The translations under genes and the position numbers were made by a program. Shown here piece by piece: positions 36,733 through 52,502 of a DNA stretch of 64,000 nt. Source of the stretch: Halichondria panicea (Eukaryota; Porifera; Demospongiae; Suberitida; Halichondriidae); the NCBI RefSeq assembly GCF_963675165.1, contig NC_087379.1, positions 6,720,839 to 6,784,838 of the forward strand. The letters are read 5' to 3'. The notes below the pieces were generated by a model. That model was not told where the DNA came from. It was given only the letters and a program-made list of their open reading frames with translations, and did no database searches. Positions within the stretch are counted from its first letter, which is position 1, and each line of letters starts with the position of its first letter.

Positions 36733-39124
36733 TTAAGTGTAGTAGGCAGGCTTCTTGAGGTTGATGCCATATTCCCCAAGCGCTTTGCCCAAGTCCTCCA
36801 TTGTCAGTGTGTACTTACGATCCTATAGTATGGGGAAGGCAGCTATGGTAACCAAAGATCATCAGAGATACTCAAAATATATTGAATGAGTGCAAACAAG
36901 TAATTTTTTGCTTACAAAATAATAAATACTTCACACAATATTGCAGTATGCATGGAATTCATTGTTTAGCCTACTACAGTGCTTCTTTGGAATAACAGTA
37001 GAGCCATAATGGCTACGACAATAGAGCCATAATGGCTACGACAATAGAAGACATAAGCTGCTCACCTTTGTTGCCTTTCTTGCACTCTGTCCAGCACTCC
37101 TCATCTTGCAATGTTGGAGAGCATCGTTGGCAATATCTGATATGAACTTCTGAGCCGCCAGTGACACCAGTCTCACACTGCAAGACAAAACAAACACGGA
37201 ATAGGGGCGTGATTTGTCTGGCACAGAGTCACTATCCGCGTCACTTAGTGGTGGGGAAGTTAAGGGGAGAAGTTTAGGCTACACGGTCAGCTGCTACTGC
37301 ACTTATCTGGTATCTTTAGGCTTTGAGTGTAGGAGATATGGGGAAGAAAAATGTGAAAGAATGGGGGAGGTATCAATCTGTATCAGTATTAGTGCACCAG
37401 ACAATTTAACTTTTCACACTTCAGTCTATTGCCCACATCAACATAATCGGGGCCCACTCACCCTCTCTCCCTCCACCACACACCCTGCACTGTACTCCCA
37501 CTACTACAGTAGTCTGGATGTAAGGAGGACTGAGCTGAGGCAAGACTCAGCATGCCCTTGCCACGTTTTCACTCTTATCAGAACTACACATCAGATTGTA
37601 CATGTGATTAAAAGCCTCAAAAGTGGCAGCTGCCCACATTGTACATGTAAGGGTCAACAATTGAAAGTCGGCAAACTTTCCAAGAACACCAGGCACAGCT
37701 GTAAATGGAATGTACCCCACTGCACATAATTGTAAGAATCTCAAATGGCAACCCTTGTTAATTAGCCATGTAAGGCTATTGAGTGGCTACCCTCAACAGA
37801 CATGTGGGCACCACAAAACCACAATTACACAACCAGAGCACATACATGTATCATATGAAAATGCTAGACCACAAGCTCCACAGCTAATCTACTGCATTGG
37901 CATTCACAGCCTCAAGGTGCTTGACTCAAGAGGCTGTAGCTGTTATAGGCTAACCCTTTAAATGCCCTCAGGTATTTCCTGAGTACTCTCATAGTAGCGG
38001 GAGCAAAATTACGGTAGCAAGCCCTTGACACATGTACATGTGTAACTGTTACAATATCTTGACAACCTGTAAAGGCACACTAACATGCATGTAGCAGAGG
38101 AGGTATAAAAATAGGTTACTAGAATTGCACGCTCTTTTTACACAGAAATTGAAAAAACCAAGTCAGAGACACTTAGGCTACAATGTAAGGATTTAGTGCT
38201 TCACCATGGATGCAAGAAACAGTATATCCTAACCTAGGTAAAAAAAATCCATCCAGAGTACACATAATTATGTATATAGCTACCATATAAATGTCGCCCA
38301 ATTATCTCGGCCCTACGTCAGAATGCATATTGTTTACTCTAGCAGGGCTATCTAGTGGACTACCTCAGATACGGGAGATCCCAATGATTGGGAACCACTG
38401 ACCTCACTGTGGCGACAGTGTGGCCCCATGCTGTTCCAGACCACAACCACAACCACTAAAACAGGAAGCACAGAGTATAATAATAGCTACACAAACCCCC
38501 AAAATAACCTAAAATTTTTGCTATGTGGCTTATAGGGGGGGCACCTGGGGACTACATACGTATTACATGATATTACGTGACACTGTGGTTAGTGTGTGGG
38601 TACACATTGTAACTGGAGTAATTGATTATTGTGTGGGCTGGTTAATTACTATAATAATAGTGGCTGACTCACATCTTGGGATCACGTGTGGAGAATCCCG
38701 CTTTCTGGAGAAAGTGAACAGTCACAGCATCGGGAACCTAATCAAGTGCACACAGCGTTACATACATGCATACACCGTGCATGAGTAGATAGTTTGAAAT
38801 TAATAATAAATACAACAAAATTAATATTAATCTGTATAATTATAGATCACGGAGAAGCCCATCAATGACTATTGAGATGACTCATAGATCCAAATCGTAC
38901 GCAGTAATCATAATAACGCCCAGTGTACTATGCTCGCAATTATATGAAGCAATGTGCCAGCACTGGTACAAGAGAGCTGTGCTTACAGTGGGTGTATAGT
39001 CCTCTAGCTGGGCACAGAAGTCCAGAAGAGACACATCAGGAATCTCGGGCTCGTTCTTAATGTCTTCTACCGCTACAGGATTGTCAGAACTGGACAGAAC
39101 GTGGCTAGGGGCATCACTAGCCAT
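36733..39124 (-). CDS. TAF10: TAF10, TFIID/SAGA histone-fold subunit
   Basis: Exons: 39124-38987, 38737-38673, 37177-37066, 36822-36733 (134 aa). The protein matches TAF10 nearly throughout the histone fold: LLDFCAQLEDYTPTVPDAVT, FLQKAGFSTRDPKIVRLVSL, AAQKFISDIANDALQHCKMR, and the C-terminus DRKYTLTMEDLGKALGEYGI, then NLKKPAYYT. TAF10 pairs with TAF3, TAF8 or SUPT7L in TFIID and SAGA. The N-terminal extension is short (about 25 aa) compared with the vertebrate one. The intron between exons 2 and 3 is long for this region (1.5 kb) and carries open frames without coding character. The gene is convergent with espin (288 bp between stops). Confidence 0.95.
37178..38672. other. Long TAF10 intron
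   Basis: 1.5 kb of intron, unusually long here. A 171-codon open frame on the plus strand (37214-37729) begins at a non-ATG codon and has no recognisable domain. No RNA gene or inverted-repeat element was identified. Confidence 0.5.
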
Positions 39125-39249
39125 GGATCTAAAGTCCCTAGAACTTAGATTTATTTTTTGTTTGTGAATTTCCAATTGGTGTGCAGCACGCGTCATCCAA
39201 CGTCACTAAATATCAATGAATGTGCTAATTGAGGTTGTAATTGCATTTT

Positions 39250-39255
39250 TTTATT
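39250..39255 (-). terminator. Probable polyadenylation signal for the intronless gene
   Basis: AATAAA on the minus strand about 60 bp after the stop codon of the 524-aa intronless gene, in the 190-bp gap before TAF10. Confidence 0.4.
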
Positions 39256-39313
39256 GAATTTCATTGAAAAGTGGGGAGAGCAGACAGAGCACATAATAAA
39301 TAAATAAATAAAA

Positions 39314-40888
39314 TTAGGAGTGAATAATGGTAGGTAAGTCCTTGGCTAACTCAATAGTCTTAGAAGAGCTTCGTGCAAGCCAGCATCGACAAGTTAGGTG
39401 GGTGCTAACATTGCACTTCACCGGTAGAATTTCCGAGTTCAGACTAATCCCAACACAGGGAATCTTGCTAATGCACTCGACATACTTGAGCAATGTACGA
39501 ATAGTCCAGTTTGGATTCACACTCACAGCATGCACTCGATCAGATACGACAGAATAGTTGAAGTTTCCTCGGTCTTGAATGGCTGCCCGAAATGAGATGG
39601 GGATAGTTGGGCCAGTCACCTCGAATGCAATCACAGGGCTTGAAGGAGTTATTCCCAAACTTCTAATGGTTCCACTGTAAGCAGAGAGTTTCTCGTATTT
39701 GCTCATAGCTAACGGGACTCCATCAACGATGGGGAGGTTCCTTCGCATACTATCGATCAGGCAAATGGTGGATTTATCGATGACGGTCGACATTTTGATT
39801 CCACAGTCTTCGCTCCTGGCTGTCTTGCCAATATTTGGGAAGTAGAGATAACTGGAAGATTTCAATCCAAACTTAGTTTTCACGAGTTCCTGAAAATGGT
39901 AAAATGATATTGAAGGGTCAGCAATTATTGAATCAATATCCTTTCCGATGAGCGAGATCATATAGCAGGAAGGTTGTCTAGCAACAACGCGAGGTCTTGT
40001 GGGACTTGGAACTGGAGATTGATCAATGGTGCAGTGTAATAGGGACTGGTTTGGTTGCAGAATGCTATCGGCAGGCAATACATCAAGACTGTCGAACTCG
40101 TAGAGAGACAAATGTGAAGGGTGCACAGAGGAAGGCAATCGGCCACAGATCATCCATTTTAGTTCATTAATACTCATCGAAGTCTTGACCTTCATTCTTA
40201 GCATTAAACCGTCTGCTTGATAGACTCGTATGAAGATATTGCGAGTGGATCGAAGTTTAAGGTCTTCGAACGCTTCAGTTTTTGGCAAATTGGCAGGGTT
40301 TATTTCTCCAAGGTGTAGGAGTACCTGTTTCTTGCAGAGAAAGAATAAACTCGAAGGTTGTTTGCATGCACTAGCAATGTTTTCAGTTTTAGAGTCTGTG
40401 TCGATGGCGTTAGCAAAAGCAATACACCGATCTTTCAGTGAGACAGAATTTTGTGAGCTGTCGTCCTGTCCACTTCTTTTGTTTCTGGAAACAAATATTC
40501 GGTTCAAGGCTTTTCTTGTGTCGCTCCCGTCCTCTTGTATCGAAACTCTGATAGTTAGCATTCGTAAGCTATCAGTAGAGCTACTCCTCTTGATGTCGAA
40601 GGTGAGTGAAGAGTCTGCATAGATGCCAAAAAAGGGGCGGATGGTCATTCTTTGCGAATAGGGCTTTGATCCAGTGCTGCAGCTTGCGAATGTGGACACT
40701 CCACCTTTTGAGAAACAAACTGCATCCATTCTTGGTTCAGGTTTAATGCATAATGGCTCCTGTACATGTGCAGCATTTTCCTCTACATCAGGCCAAGATA
40801 TCCTCACTTTGGATGCAGCCTTTCTTCTTCTGTTTGGCCAAAAGGAAAAGCATTTAGATTTTGAGGTTGGAGTAGTCACAGATTCCAT
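39314..40888 (-). CDS. Intronless 524-aa protein of unknown function, possible beta-grasp repeats
   Basis: One uninterrupted reading frame from ATG to TAA with no need for introns, unlike almost every neighbour. No named family recognised. The N-terminus is basic (FWPNRRRKAASKVRISW). Two stretches look ubiquitin-like: residues about 216-290 (RNIFIRVYQADGLMLRMKVK ... SLYEFDSLDVLPADSILQPN) and about 308-378 (CYMISLIGKDIDSIIADPSI ... STICLID). A third similar region may lie near residues 430-500. The fold call is inference from strand and turn pattern only. Absence of introns could mean a retrogene, but no poly-A tract or target duplication was seen. The nearest upstream gene, the sulfotransferase, is divergent. 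Confidence 0.75.
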   Translation of the reverse strand: MESVTTPTSKSKCFSFWPNRRRKAASKVRISWPDVEENAAHVQEPLCIKPEPRMDAVCFSKGGVSTFASCSTGSKPYSQRMTIRPFFGIYADSSLTFDIKRSSSTDSLRMLTIRVSIQEDGSDTRKALNRIFVSRNKRSGQDDSSQNSVSLKDRCIAFANAIDTDSKTENIASACKQPSSLFFLCKKQVLLHLGEINPANLPKTEAFEDLKLRSTRNIFIRVYQADGLMLRMKVKTSMSINELKWMICGRLPSSVHPSHLSLYEFDSLDVLPADSILQPNQSLLHCTIDQSPVPSPTRPRVVARQPSCYMISLIGKDIDSIIADPSISFYHFQELVKTKFGLKSSSYLYFPNIGKTARSEDCGIKMSTVIDKSTICLIDSMRRNLPIVDGVPLAMSKYEKLSAYSGTIRSLGITPSSPVIAFEVTGPTIPISFRAAIQDRGNFNYSVVSDRVHAVSVNPNWTIRTLLKYVECISKIPCVGISLNSEILPVKCNVSTHLTCRCWLARSSSKTIELAKDLPTIIHS

Positions 40889-41521
40889 TGTGGAGTTATC
40901 CGAATTAGCAGTACCCTTGCAAAATATAATTTCTTAGCTCTATCGTATACTCGTATTCAGCAAAACTGACTCACACTCTACTTTGCTTGTGCAACAGTGT
41001 GGTGTTCATGGCTAAAGTAGTGGTGAAGCCGTGGGTGGATGAAACCACAAATTAACCACAAGCAGTTGGCTGCACTAAAATTGCTTGCCTGTCAATATTA
41101 CATCATTTATCAGTCTCACATCTCTTTGTTTATGGAATTGAAGTCAATGGGCTCTGCTAATTTACAAGTCTCTGAGTGATAACCTCTCTCTGGAATTCTG
41201 AATAACAGTGAGCTTGTGAGCTAGCTAGTAGCTAGTAGTGGTTGAAAATATAGCGTGTGTGTATATACAAGCTCTAATGATACAGCTACAGATAGATCTA
41301 GTACTGTAAAATGGTACAAGAGCTACAATTCAAGCATGCATATGCAGTTGTAGTGCTACCCTAAGGTTATTTTTGAGGATACAATCCTGTTACAGTAGCA
41401 GCTTTAATTGTTAGGGTAGATATAGATATGGCTGGCCTACCATACCACGAGGCTCGAGAAATAACACCCTAGGTAGCTGGCTTCCAAAGTAAACTGTTTT
41501 TTTCTTCCTTTTCCAGGCACA
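40889..41521. other. Divergent spacer before the sulfotransferase gene
   Basis: 633 bp between opposed start codons. AT-rich, with no clear TATA box. A pyrimidine-rich stretch ending CCTTTTCCAG lies just before the sulfotransferase ATG at 41522 and looks like a splice acceptor, so a non-coding first exon probably exists upstream. Confidence 0.45.
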
Positions 41522-42574
41522 ATGCTTCGTCGTGACATTCGTTTCTTTATGTTCATGGGCTCTTTCATTCTATTAATTGTGGCACTCTACCAGTTGAGAT
41601 CTACGCCCGATTCTGAGCCAAGTCATCCTAAACCAAACATTATGGATTTGAACCCCAAAGAAAAAAGTCGAAACTTGAAGTCGTATGTAGAAGGAGAACA
41701 TCAGACATTTGAAGTCAAGAAATATTCACTGCGAGATTATGTGATACGAAATGTGCAACAGTTTGTATTTTTTGTCGGGTATGCTAGAAGTGGACACAGT
41801 ATTCTAGCAAGCATTCTTGATGCTCATCCGAATGTGGTCATATCTCACGAGTACTCTCTCTTTCATCAATGGGATGATGATCCGATAAATCACACCGATA
41901 AGTCCTGGCTTTTCAGCACACTTTATGACAGCTCTAGCAATAGTGTGGAGGAGGGTCTTCGACGGAAAGAATCTTCAAAGAAAGGTTATAGTCTTGCTGT
42001 GCCTGGGTGGTGGCAGGGGAAATTTGATGGAATTATTGACGTGATTGGGGACAAATCAGGTGGAATGACTGCTCAGGTGTATCGAAAGAGCAAGGAGCAT
42101 TTTAAGTATCTTTATCAGCAGCTAAAGAACACGATACAGATGCCCATTAAAGTGTTCCACGTTGTTCGAAATCCCTACGATAATATAGCTACTATGATTC
42201 TCTATAACACACACCAGAAGAGTAAAGTGAACGAGACACACCAGTTTGACGATGTTGATAAGTTGCGTCAACAGATTACAGCGTACTTCAACCAAGTTAG
42301 GAGTGTTATCAAGATGATCAATGAAGTGCCTCTGGACGTAATTGAAGTACACAACACGGACATGATTTCCAACCCTAAAGGCGTTATGAGAACTGTGTGT
42401 GAGGCATTGCAGATACGATGCTCACAAGAGTATCTGCACATGTGTGCCAAGACTGTTTTTGTATCCGAATCAAAGTCAAGGCATTTGGTGAAGTGGACAC
42501 CTGAACTACTTGATATGGTCGCTGATGGTATTAAAAGCTTCAAACATCTTCAAAGATATTCTTTCAGTGGATAA
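41522..42574 (+). CDS. Type II membrane sulfotransferase
   Basis: 350 aa in one exon. Residues about 8-25 (FFMFMGSFILLIVALYQL) are a signal-anchor after a short basic N-terminus, typical of Golgi enzymes. The PAPS-binding 5'-phosphosulfate loop is FFVGYARSGHSILASILDAH (residues about 82-101). The 3'-phosphate motif is VFHVVRNPYDNIATMIL (about 210-226). The spacing fits carbohydrate or protein sulfotransferases; the acceptor cannot be told from sequence. A likely splice acceptor just before the ATG suggests a 5' UTR intron. Confidence 0.85.
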   Translation: MLRRDIRFFMFMGSFILLIVALYQLRSTPDSEPSHPKPNIMDLNPKEKSRNLKSYVEGEHQTFEVKKYSLRDYVIRNVQQFVFFVGYARSGHSILASILDAHPNVVISHEYSLFHQWDDDPINHTDKSWLFSTLYDSSSNSVEEGLRRKESSKKGYSLAVPGWWQGKFDGIIDVIGDKSGGMTAQVYRKSKEHFKYLYQQLKNTIQMPIKVFHVVRNPYDNIATMILYNTHQKSKVNETHQFDDVDKLRQQITAYFNQVRSVIKMINEVPLDVIEVHNTDMISNPKGVMRTVCEALQIRCSQEYLHMCAKTVFVSESKSRHLVKWTPELLDMVADGIKSFKHLQRYSFSG

Positions 42575-42810
42575 TCAAACCTACTATCACGTTGTATGTT
42601 TATATGTTAATCACACTGTTTATTCACACTGTTTTTTTGTATCAAATTTCTTAAGTTTCTTATTTATGCTGTTTCTCGGCAACCAACCCATTTATAATAA
42701 CCAACAATTTAATGTATTTTCAACTCTACTATTTACAGTGTAAACTGAGCAGTGCAGTTCTGAGAATAATGACTGGATATAATAATTATTGTGGCCATGT
42801 CTTTACTTTT

Positions 42811-42820
42811 GCGCATGCGT
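42811..42820. promoter_or_regulatory. NRF-1-like site upstream of dNK gene
   Basis: GCGCATGCGT, one mismatch from the symmetric NRF-1 core, about 130 bp upstream of the deoxynucleoside kinase ATG, in the 376-bp gap after the sulfotransferase stop. Confidence 0.4.
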
Positions 42821-42950
42821 AGAAAAGTCTAGCTGAAAAAAGAGGCGTATCTCGTAACTCAGTCCTTTGACCTTTCACATTTACGAAATTTGGCGGGTAA
42901 CTGCAGCGAGAAGATCTGAAGAACTTGTGACAGAAGAGATCAATAGAGCC

Positions 42951-44888
42951 ATGATTGGAGGTGACAGCATTCTAACACCTTCCCTGGAACATACTCTACC
43001 TAGCACCATTCTACTAGGCCATAAGAAGAAGCAATTCAAGGTATGTAGAGATAATTTATGATTTATTTGATTTGAAATCATGGTGTTGTTTCTTACAGGT
43101 AGCTGTGGAAGGGAACATCGCAAGCGGCAAATCCACTCTATTGAGCAAACTGCAGCTCATGAACTCAGTCGAGGTATGCAATCCCTCATTTAATTAATGT
43201 CATTGTTCATTGTTTTGTCTTTAGGTTTTGGTCGAGCCTGTTGACAAATGGCAGAATCTAGCTGGTGGAAATTTAATTGTAAGTGAGCGACACTGTGTTA
43301 CAACTTTGCTTCACGTGTTGTCCCCCTCCACCTCCTTACAGGGCCGCATGTACGAGGATGCTGAGCGCTGGGGCTACCTGTTCCAGTCCTACGTCCTCCT
43401 CACCATGATGGAAGTGCATCACAAGACAGTGGTGAGGGCCTACACTACAGTATACTAAAATAATATGAGATGCTTTGCAATGCCCTATAGTAAGTAATTT
43501 GACTCCTGTCCACTTCTAACAGTTAAGTTATTGACTACATCACTGTTTCTCTTTTGAATAGCTTTCGTTGTGTTTGTTTCCATTCTAATTGTATGGCTTG
43601 GTGAAGCTAGTGCAACTTTTTCTAGTATCTCTCACACCCTATAATTAATATAATTATAACCATCACTATTGACCCCCTCCCTTCCCCATAGATACATGTA
43701 TATTGACCGTCCCCCCTGCATAGATATGGTACTCTATTGACTCCCCCCTCTTACCCCTCCCCCCTATGCACACACAGAACTCACCCATCATGATGCTGGA
43801 GCGCAGTGTGTACAGTGCCAGGCACTGCTTTGTAGAGAACCTGCACAACAAGTGAGCTAACTCTAACTCTGACTCTGACTGTGTGTGTTCTCTAACAAGC
43901 TATCAGAATACCCCTCCATTAGGGAACACCCTCCATTAGGCCCTCCCCATAATGTGTGCTCTTTGCTATGACAATGTTTTGGCTAGGTTGGATTGTAAAT
44001 CCATTTAAATCGATAGGTATTTTTACCTTTAGTGGGATTCTCAATGGCATTTTATGTGTGTATTTGATATAGACCAAATAGACTGAAATTCCATTAACGT
44101 TGATATCGATTAAAGTATGAGATATTAGTCATCGATTCTGTGGCTAAGAGGTCAGTTCATAAACTTCCAATATATCTGTATTCTCACTTTAGTGGGATTC
44201 TCAATGACATGGAGTTTTCATGTTACTGCCAGTGGTTTGACCACCTCGTACAACAGAACCCACCAAAGTTGGACCTTATTGGTGCGTTTGACGTTAGTAG
44301 ACTTAGTGTCTGTGTCCTTGGCATGGATTCTGTTTAGCTTTGTATTTGGTTTCACTAACCACACTGCACACACACACACACACACACAGTGTATCTACGA
44401 TCCTCCCCCGAGGTGTGCTATCAAAGACTGCAAGAGAGGGGGAGGAAAGAAGAGAAACCAGTCACCTTGGTAACTTTATATCCTATTGATTACCTATGTC
44501 TCTGTTTGTTTTGGCAACTTTATAAAATACTGTTGTTTGAAGTTGTTATTATTTTGGCCTCCCTCCAGGAATATCTCCAAAGCTTACATGATCGCTATGA
44601 GGATTGGCTGGGAAATGAAAAGCATCACTGTTGGCATGGAAACACGCCTGTTTTGGTATGCGTGTATGTGGATGTGTATATACGTTAGAGCACTGTGTAT
44701 ACTAATTAATTAATTGTTGCTCATAATTATAATTATTGTGATAGGCTTTTATTTGGTGTTGTGTGTTTGTGCAGGTGATTGATGCCAATGAAGACTCCAG
44801 GAAGAATGCTCACGTCTTTGCAAAGCAGTGTTCAAGCATTCTGGAGAAACTGGACTATAGTCAAGAGAGCAGAACACTGATAAGATAG
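42951..44888 (+). CDS. TK2: Deoxynucleoside kinase, thymidine kinase 2-like
   Basis: Exons: 42951-43040, 43099-43173, 43225-43278, 43342-43431, 43778-43851, 44193-44281, 44390-44469, 44569-44655, 44775-44888 (250 aa). It phosphorylates deoxynucleosides to monophosphates for DNA precursor salvage. Landmarks are P-loop VAVEGNIASGKSTL, VEPVDKWQNLAGGNL, RWGYLFQSYVLLTMM, the ERS motif in MMLERSVYSARHCFVENL, and the LID region YLRSSPEVCYQRLQERGRKEE, which is TK2-like rather than dCK/dGK-like. A strong mitochondrial presequence is not obvious in the 30 residues before the P-loop exon. The start is the first ATG in frame; the frame stays open further upstream without an ATG. NAD kinase follows 295 bp downstream. 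Confidence 0.93.
44033..44052 (+). repeat. Partial copy of an exon start in the preceding intron
   Basis: AGTGGGATTCTCAATGGCAT in intron 5 of the kinase gene repeats, with one change, the AGTGGGATTCTCAATGACAT at the intron/exon junction 44191-44210. It keeps the pyrimidine-rich lead and AG, forming a decoy acceptor about 158 bp upstream of the real one. Confidence 0.6.
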
Positions 44889-45183
44889 CCTCATTTACTG
44901 TTCCTTTGTGTCATGTCAGTAGATCTGCATGTATTTTTTAGAAGCGCATATTCACTCTTCTAGCTCTTGTTTTTGTTTTTAGTTTATGACGACCCTGTAT
45001 CGGTGTACACTATTTCTAATTTTAATGATCTTTACCGTCAATTGTATCTAAAATTGGTTATCTGTTTGTAATACAAACGATCATTACCATATCATTAGCA
45101 TTATAGCCCCACCCCCACTTAAAGCTGCCCCTGCTTTTCTCCTCAAAGATACAAGAACCTGTTACCCGGATCCAGTAGCAGGC

Positions 45184-49728
<4,545 letters not shown>

Positions 49729-50083
49729 CATGCACAGAACACAAAACACATTTAGTCTATCAATAATCTCTATTTTTTGGGGGAATTGTGATTAAGTATT
49801 CCGTTTAACATTGTAACTGCATACACGTACTCTTACGAACAGTTTAATACACAATCTGAAACAACAGAAGTATGCTGTTAATCAAACTAGACCAGAGTTC
49901 TATATAACCAGGAGTAAATCTACATTAGGACATTAATTAATGTACTTTTCTGATAATTATAACACGTGCACATGTCCATAAAAGCATGCATGCAGCTATA
50001 AAAGGCCATTCCAGCAGAGCATAATTATTATGAACATAATTCAGTTTCAGTATCCCAAGTTACAGAAGAGTAGTTGCTGAGCT
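49729..50083. other. Spacer before the secreted-protein array
   Basis: 355 bp between the NADK stop and the first tandem gene. It holds the TATA-like promoter of that gene (see separate entry) and no coding sequence. Confidence 0.5.
49972..50005 (+). promoter_or_regulatory. TATA-type core promoter of tandem gene 1
   Basis: ATGTCCATAAAAG (49972-49984) and TATAAAAGG (49997-50005) lie about 80-110 bp before the ATG. The first motif recurs exactly upstream of tandem genes 2 (51433-51445) and 3 (53282-53294), so it is conserved in the duplicated unit. Confidence 0.55.
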
Positions 50084-50832
50084 ATGATAGGGCTGCACCA
50101 CCTCTTGCTGTGTGTACTGCTGCCTCTCTGTTGTGGGCTACCCTCTGGAGAACATGACCAGAGCTATAGAGTGGAGGAGGAGCTAGATCTAGCTACCAGT
50201 GAGTTTACTGTTTGCATATAGCTAGATTATATAGCTAGTCTATATTGACCTGCATGGTAACCATGCATTGAATGTTTCTCTCTGCAGCTCCCTGTTGTCT
50301 GTACAAGCCTACTGATAAATCCTTCAACCATGCTGATCTGCGAAAATGGCTAACATCCGTCTGGTGTGATCCTGAGCTAAGCTACACCTACGTTACTCCT
50401 GACGATGGTACCACAATGTTTAGGGCATCTTCCATTTTTCAAGCTGATTCTACTTTTGCTAATTTGTCAAGAAGTAAACCGAAACAGATACGGACAAACA
50501 ATTCACCTTGCTACGACTGTGTCCCGTTATTCTTGAAAAAATTCAAACCTTCTGCTCTTTCATCTTTCACAATACATGTTAGTCGTATCTCATCCATGGG
50601 GAGTGCTACTGAACTGGAGTGTATGGCAAAACTGGTTGCAAACAAGATCAAAGTCGTGAGCATAGATTGGGAGAAGTTTGCTAATTCCATGACCAAGGTT
50701 TGCAAAGAAGAAGTCATGAACACTCTCAACAATAATGAAAAATTCAAGGAAGCACAAAAGGTTCTCAATGAGCAGATTCTGAAGATAAATAAATGGAGTA
50801 AAAGCTCGAATGTTAGTCAGTTCTGTATTTAA
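50084..50832 (+). CDS. Secreted Cys-containing protein, tandem copy 1
   Basis: Two exons, 50084-50198 and 50288-50832 (219 aa). Family not recognised. A signal peptide (MIGLHHLLLCVLLPLCCGLP) is on exon 1; a phase-1 intron separates it from the mature part. Exon 2 has CCLYKPTD, LRKWLTSVWC, SSIFQAD, SPCYDCVPLFLKKFKP, ATELECMAKLVANKIKVVSI, VCKEEVMNTLNNN and a terminal SQFCI. Five Cys positions are shared with the other tandem copies plus extra ones (the second of CC, and WC). The C-terminal third is predicted helical. Extracellular or venom-like, mucus or immune roles are all possible; none is shown. Copies 2 and 3 follow in the same orientation. Confidence 0.82.
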
Positions 50833-51525
50833 GTAGCTAATCGATTATAGATCTAGTGCTATAATTATTCTTATATTGATATAATTATTCTGCCTTTGTA
50901 TTCCACAATAATTATTTGCTGTACTAAGCTATAAACTAGATACTCCAAAGCAGCATTAAAATTGCTCTGAATTTTGTCTATAAGTTTCTCGATAAGGGAT
51001 AATCATATCCGACTCTCCTTTAATGCCAGGCTGTGTCTCTATATAATGATAGCAATACCTGCACAGCGTATGCATTGAGTGACTAACTCTATATATATAT
51101 ACATACAATATATAATTATAGAAAACAAGTCAATAAAAATTTAAGCACGACACTGAAAGTAGCATAATCGCATTGTATTATGGGAATGTTATATTACTAT
51201 AATTATAGAGGGTACTATATGTATAGTTCCCTAGACACAATGCAGTATTATTATACATTGTTGCATTTTGAGTGGGCAGATCAAAGGAAACACTGTGCTG
51301 GACTCAGGCTGCATGTATAGGGAAGTGGTTTACCGTTTTGAGGGTGTTGTTAAAGGAAACAAAGCCTACATTCCTATGACATTGTGACTGTGGCTTTGAT
51401 TACTCTTTACCACCAGAGTTCTAACACATGACATGTCCATAAAAGTAGTAAGATCTATAAGACTATAGATATGATAATCTTATTCTAGAGGCCTAGAAGA
51501 TAAAGAGAGCTAGAGCTGAGCCACT
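50833..51525. other. Spacer with decayed glutaredoxin-gene exon
   Basis: Between tandem copies 1 and 2. About 50,960-51,065 resembles the last exon of the glutaredoxin gene (see pseudogene entry). Around 51,290-51,410 is sequence shared with 53.13-53.26 kb and 55.6 kb (GGGAAGTGGTTTACCGTTTT, ATTGTGACTGTGGCTTTG). The promoter motif ATGTCCATAAAAG is at 51433-51445. Confidence 0.6.
50960..51065 (-). pseudogene. Remnant of glutaredoxin-gene last exon (copy A)
   Basis: Minus-strand sequence parallels the real exon at 54480-54583, sharing CTGAATTTTGTCT, TTCTCGATAAGGGATA, CGACTCTC or TGACTCTC, and the junction ACCTGCACAGCGTATGCATT. The reading frame is broken by a stop (ATT ATA TAG) early in the exon, and an ATAT expansion has entered, so it cannot encode the tail. 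It marks a past duplication that included both genes. Confidence 0.75.
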
Positions 51526-52275
51526 ATGATAGGGCTTCACAAATTCTTGCTGTGTGTACTGCTGCCTCTCTGTTGTAGGCTACCCTCTGGAGAGCATGAC
51601 CAGAGGTACAGAGTGGAGGAGGCTAGGGAGGAGGCTAGAGCTACCAGTGAGTTTACTAGCTATAGCTACTGACTTGACCTCATCCTGCACATGCATGGTA
51701 TAAATTAACCATTGAATATTCTCTTTGCAGCTCCCTGTCTGTACAAGCCTACTGATACATCCCTCAACCTTGCTGATCTGCGAAAATGGCTAACATCCGT
51801 CACGTCTGAGGTTATTCGTTATACCTACGTTACTCCCGACGATGGTACCACAATGTTTAAGGCATCTTCCATTTTTCAAGCTGATATTGCTTTTGCTTCG
51901 TCAGGAAGTAAACCGAAACAGATACGGACAAATAATTCACCTTGCTACGCCTGTGTCCCGTTATTCTTGAAAAAATTCAAACCTTCTATTTTTTCATCTT
52001 TCACAATATATGTTAGCCGTATCTCGTCCATGCGGGGGAGTGCTAGTGAACTGGAGTGTATGGCAAAACTGGTTGCAAACAAGATCAAAGTCGTGAGCAT
52101 GGATTGGGAGAAGTTTGCTAATTCCTTGACCAAGGTTTGCAAAGAAGAAGTCATGAACGCTCTCAACAATAATGCAAACTTCAAGGAAGCACAAGAGGTT
52201 CTTAATGAGCAGATTCAGCAGATAAATAAATTGAGTAAGCTTAAAGGCTCGACTGTTAGTCAGTTCTGTATTTAA
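51526..52275 (+). CDS. Secreted Cys-containing protein, tandem copy 2
   Basis: Exons 51526-51646 and 51731-52275 (221 aa), with the same phase-1 intron as copy 1. The signal peptide is MIGLHKFLLCVLLPLCCRLP; the propeptide-like RYRVEEAREEARAT resembles copy 3 more than copy 1. The mature part has CLYKPTDTSLNLADLRKWL, SPCYACVPLFLKKFKP, SELECMAKLVANKIKVVSMD, VCKEEVMNALNNN and SQFCI. It lacks the WC cysteine of copy 1. Near-identical stretches with copies 1 and 3 indicate recent duplication or gene conversion. Confidence 0.85.
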
Positions 52276-52502
52276 GTATATAGCTGATCGATTATAGATC
52301 TAGTACTGTTCTTTTTATGATATGCCATGCCTTTGTATTCCACAATAATTAAAAATGTATTACGCTATATTTAATAGACTGCCATGCATGTGTGATAACA
52401 ATAATTATTATTAGTTAATAATTTAATAACACACATTTTTCCAGCCAAAATGTTTCCAAAAAAAATCTCTCATTGACAATTTTTAGTGAATGTATATAAT
52501 TA

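Noticed and set aside
37214-37729. 171-codon plus-strand frame in the TAF10 intron
   Set aside because: Starts at a non-ATG codon, odd composition, no domain, no splice partners; kept only as an intron note.
39314-40888. Intronless gene considered as a bacterial transfer
   Set aside because: Base composition and codon use look like the neighbours, and the protein has no bacterial family signature that I can recognise.
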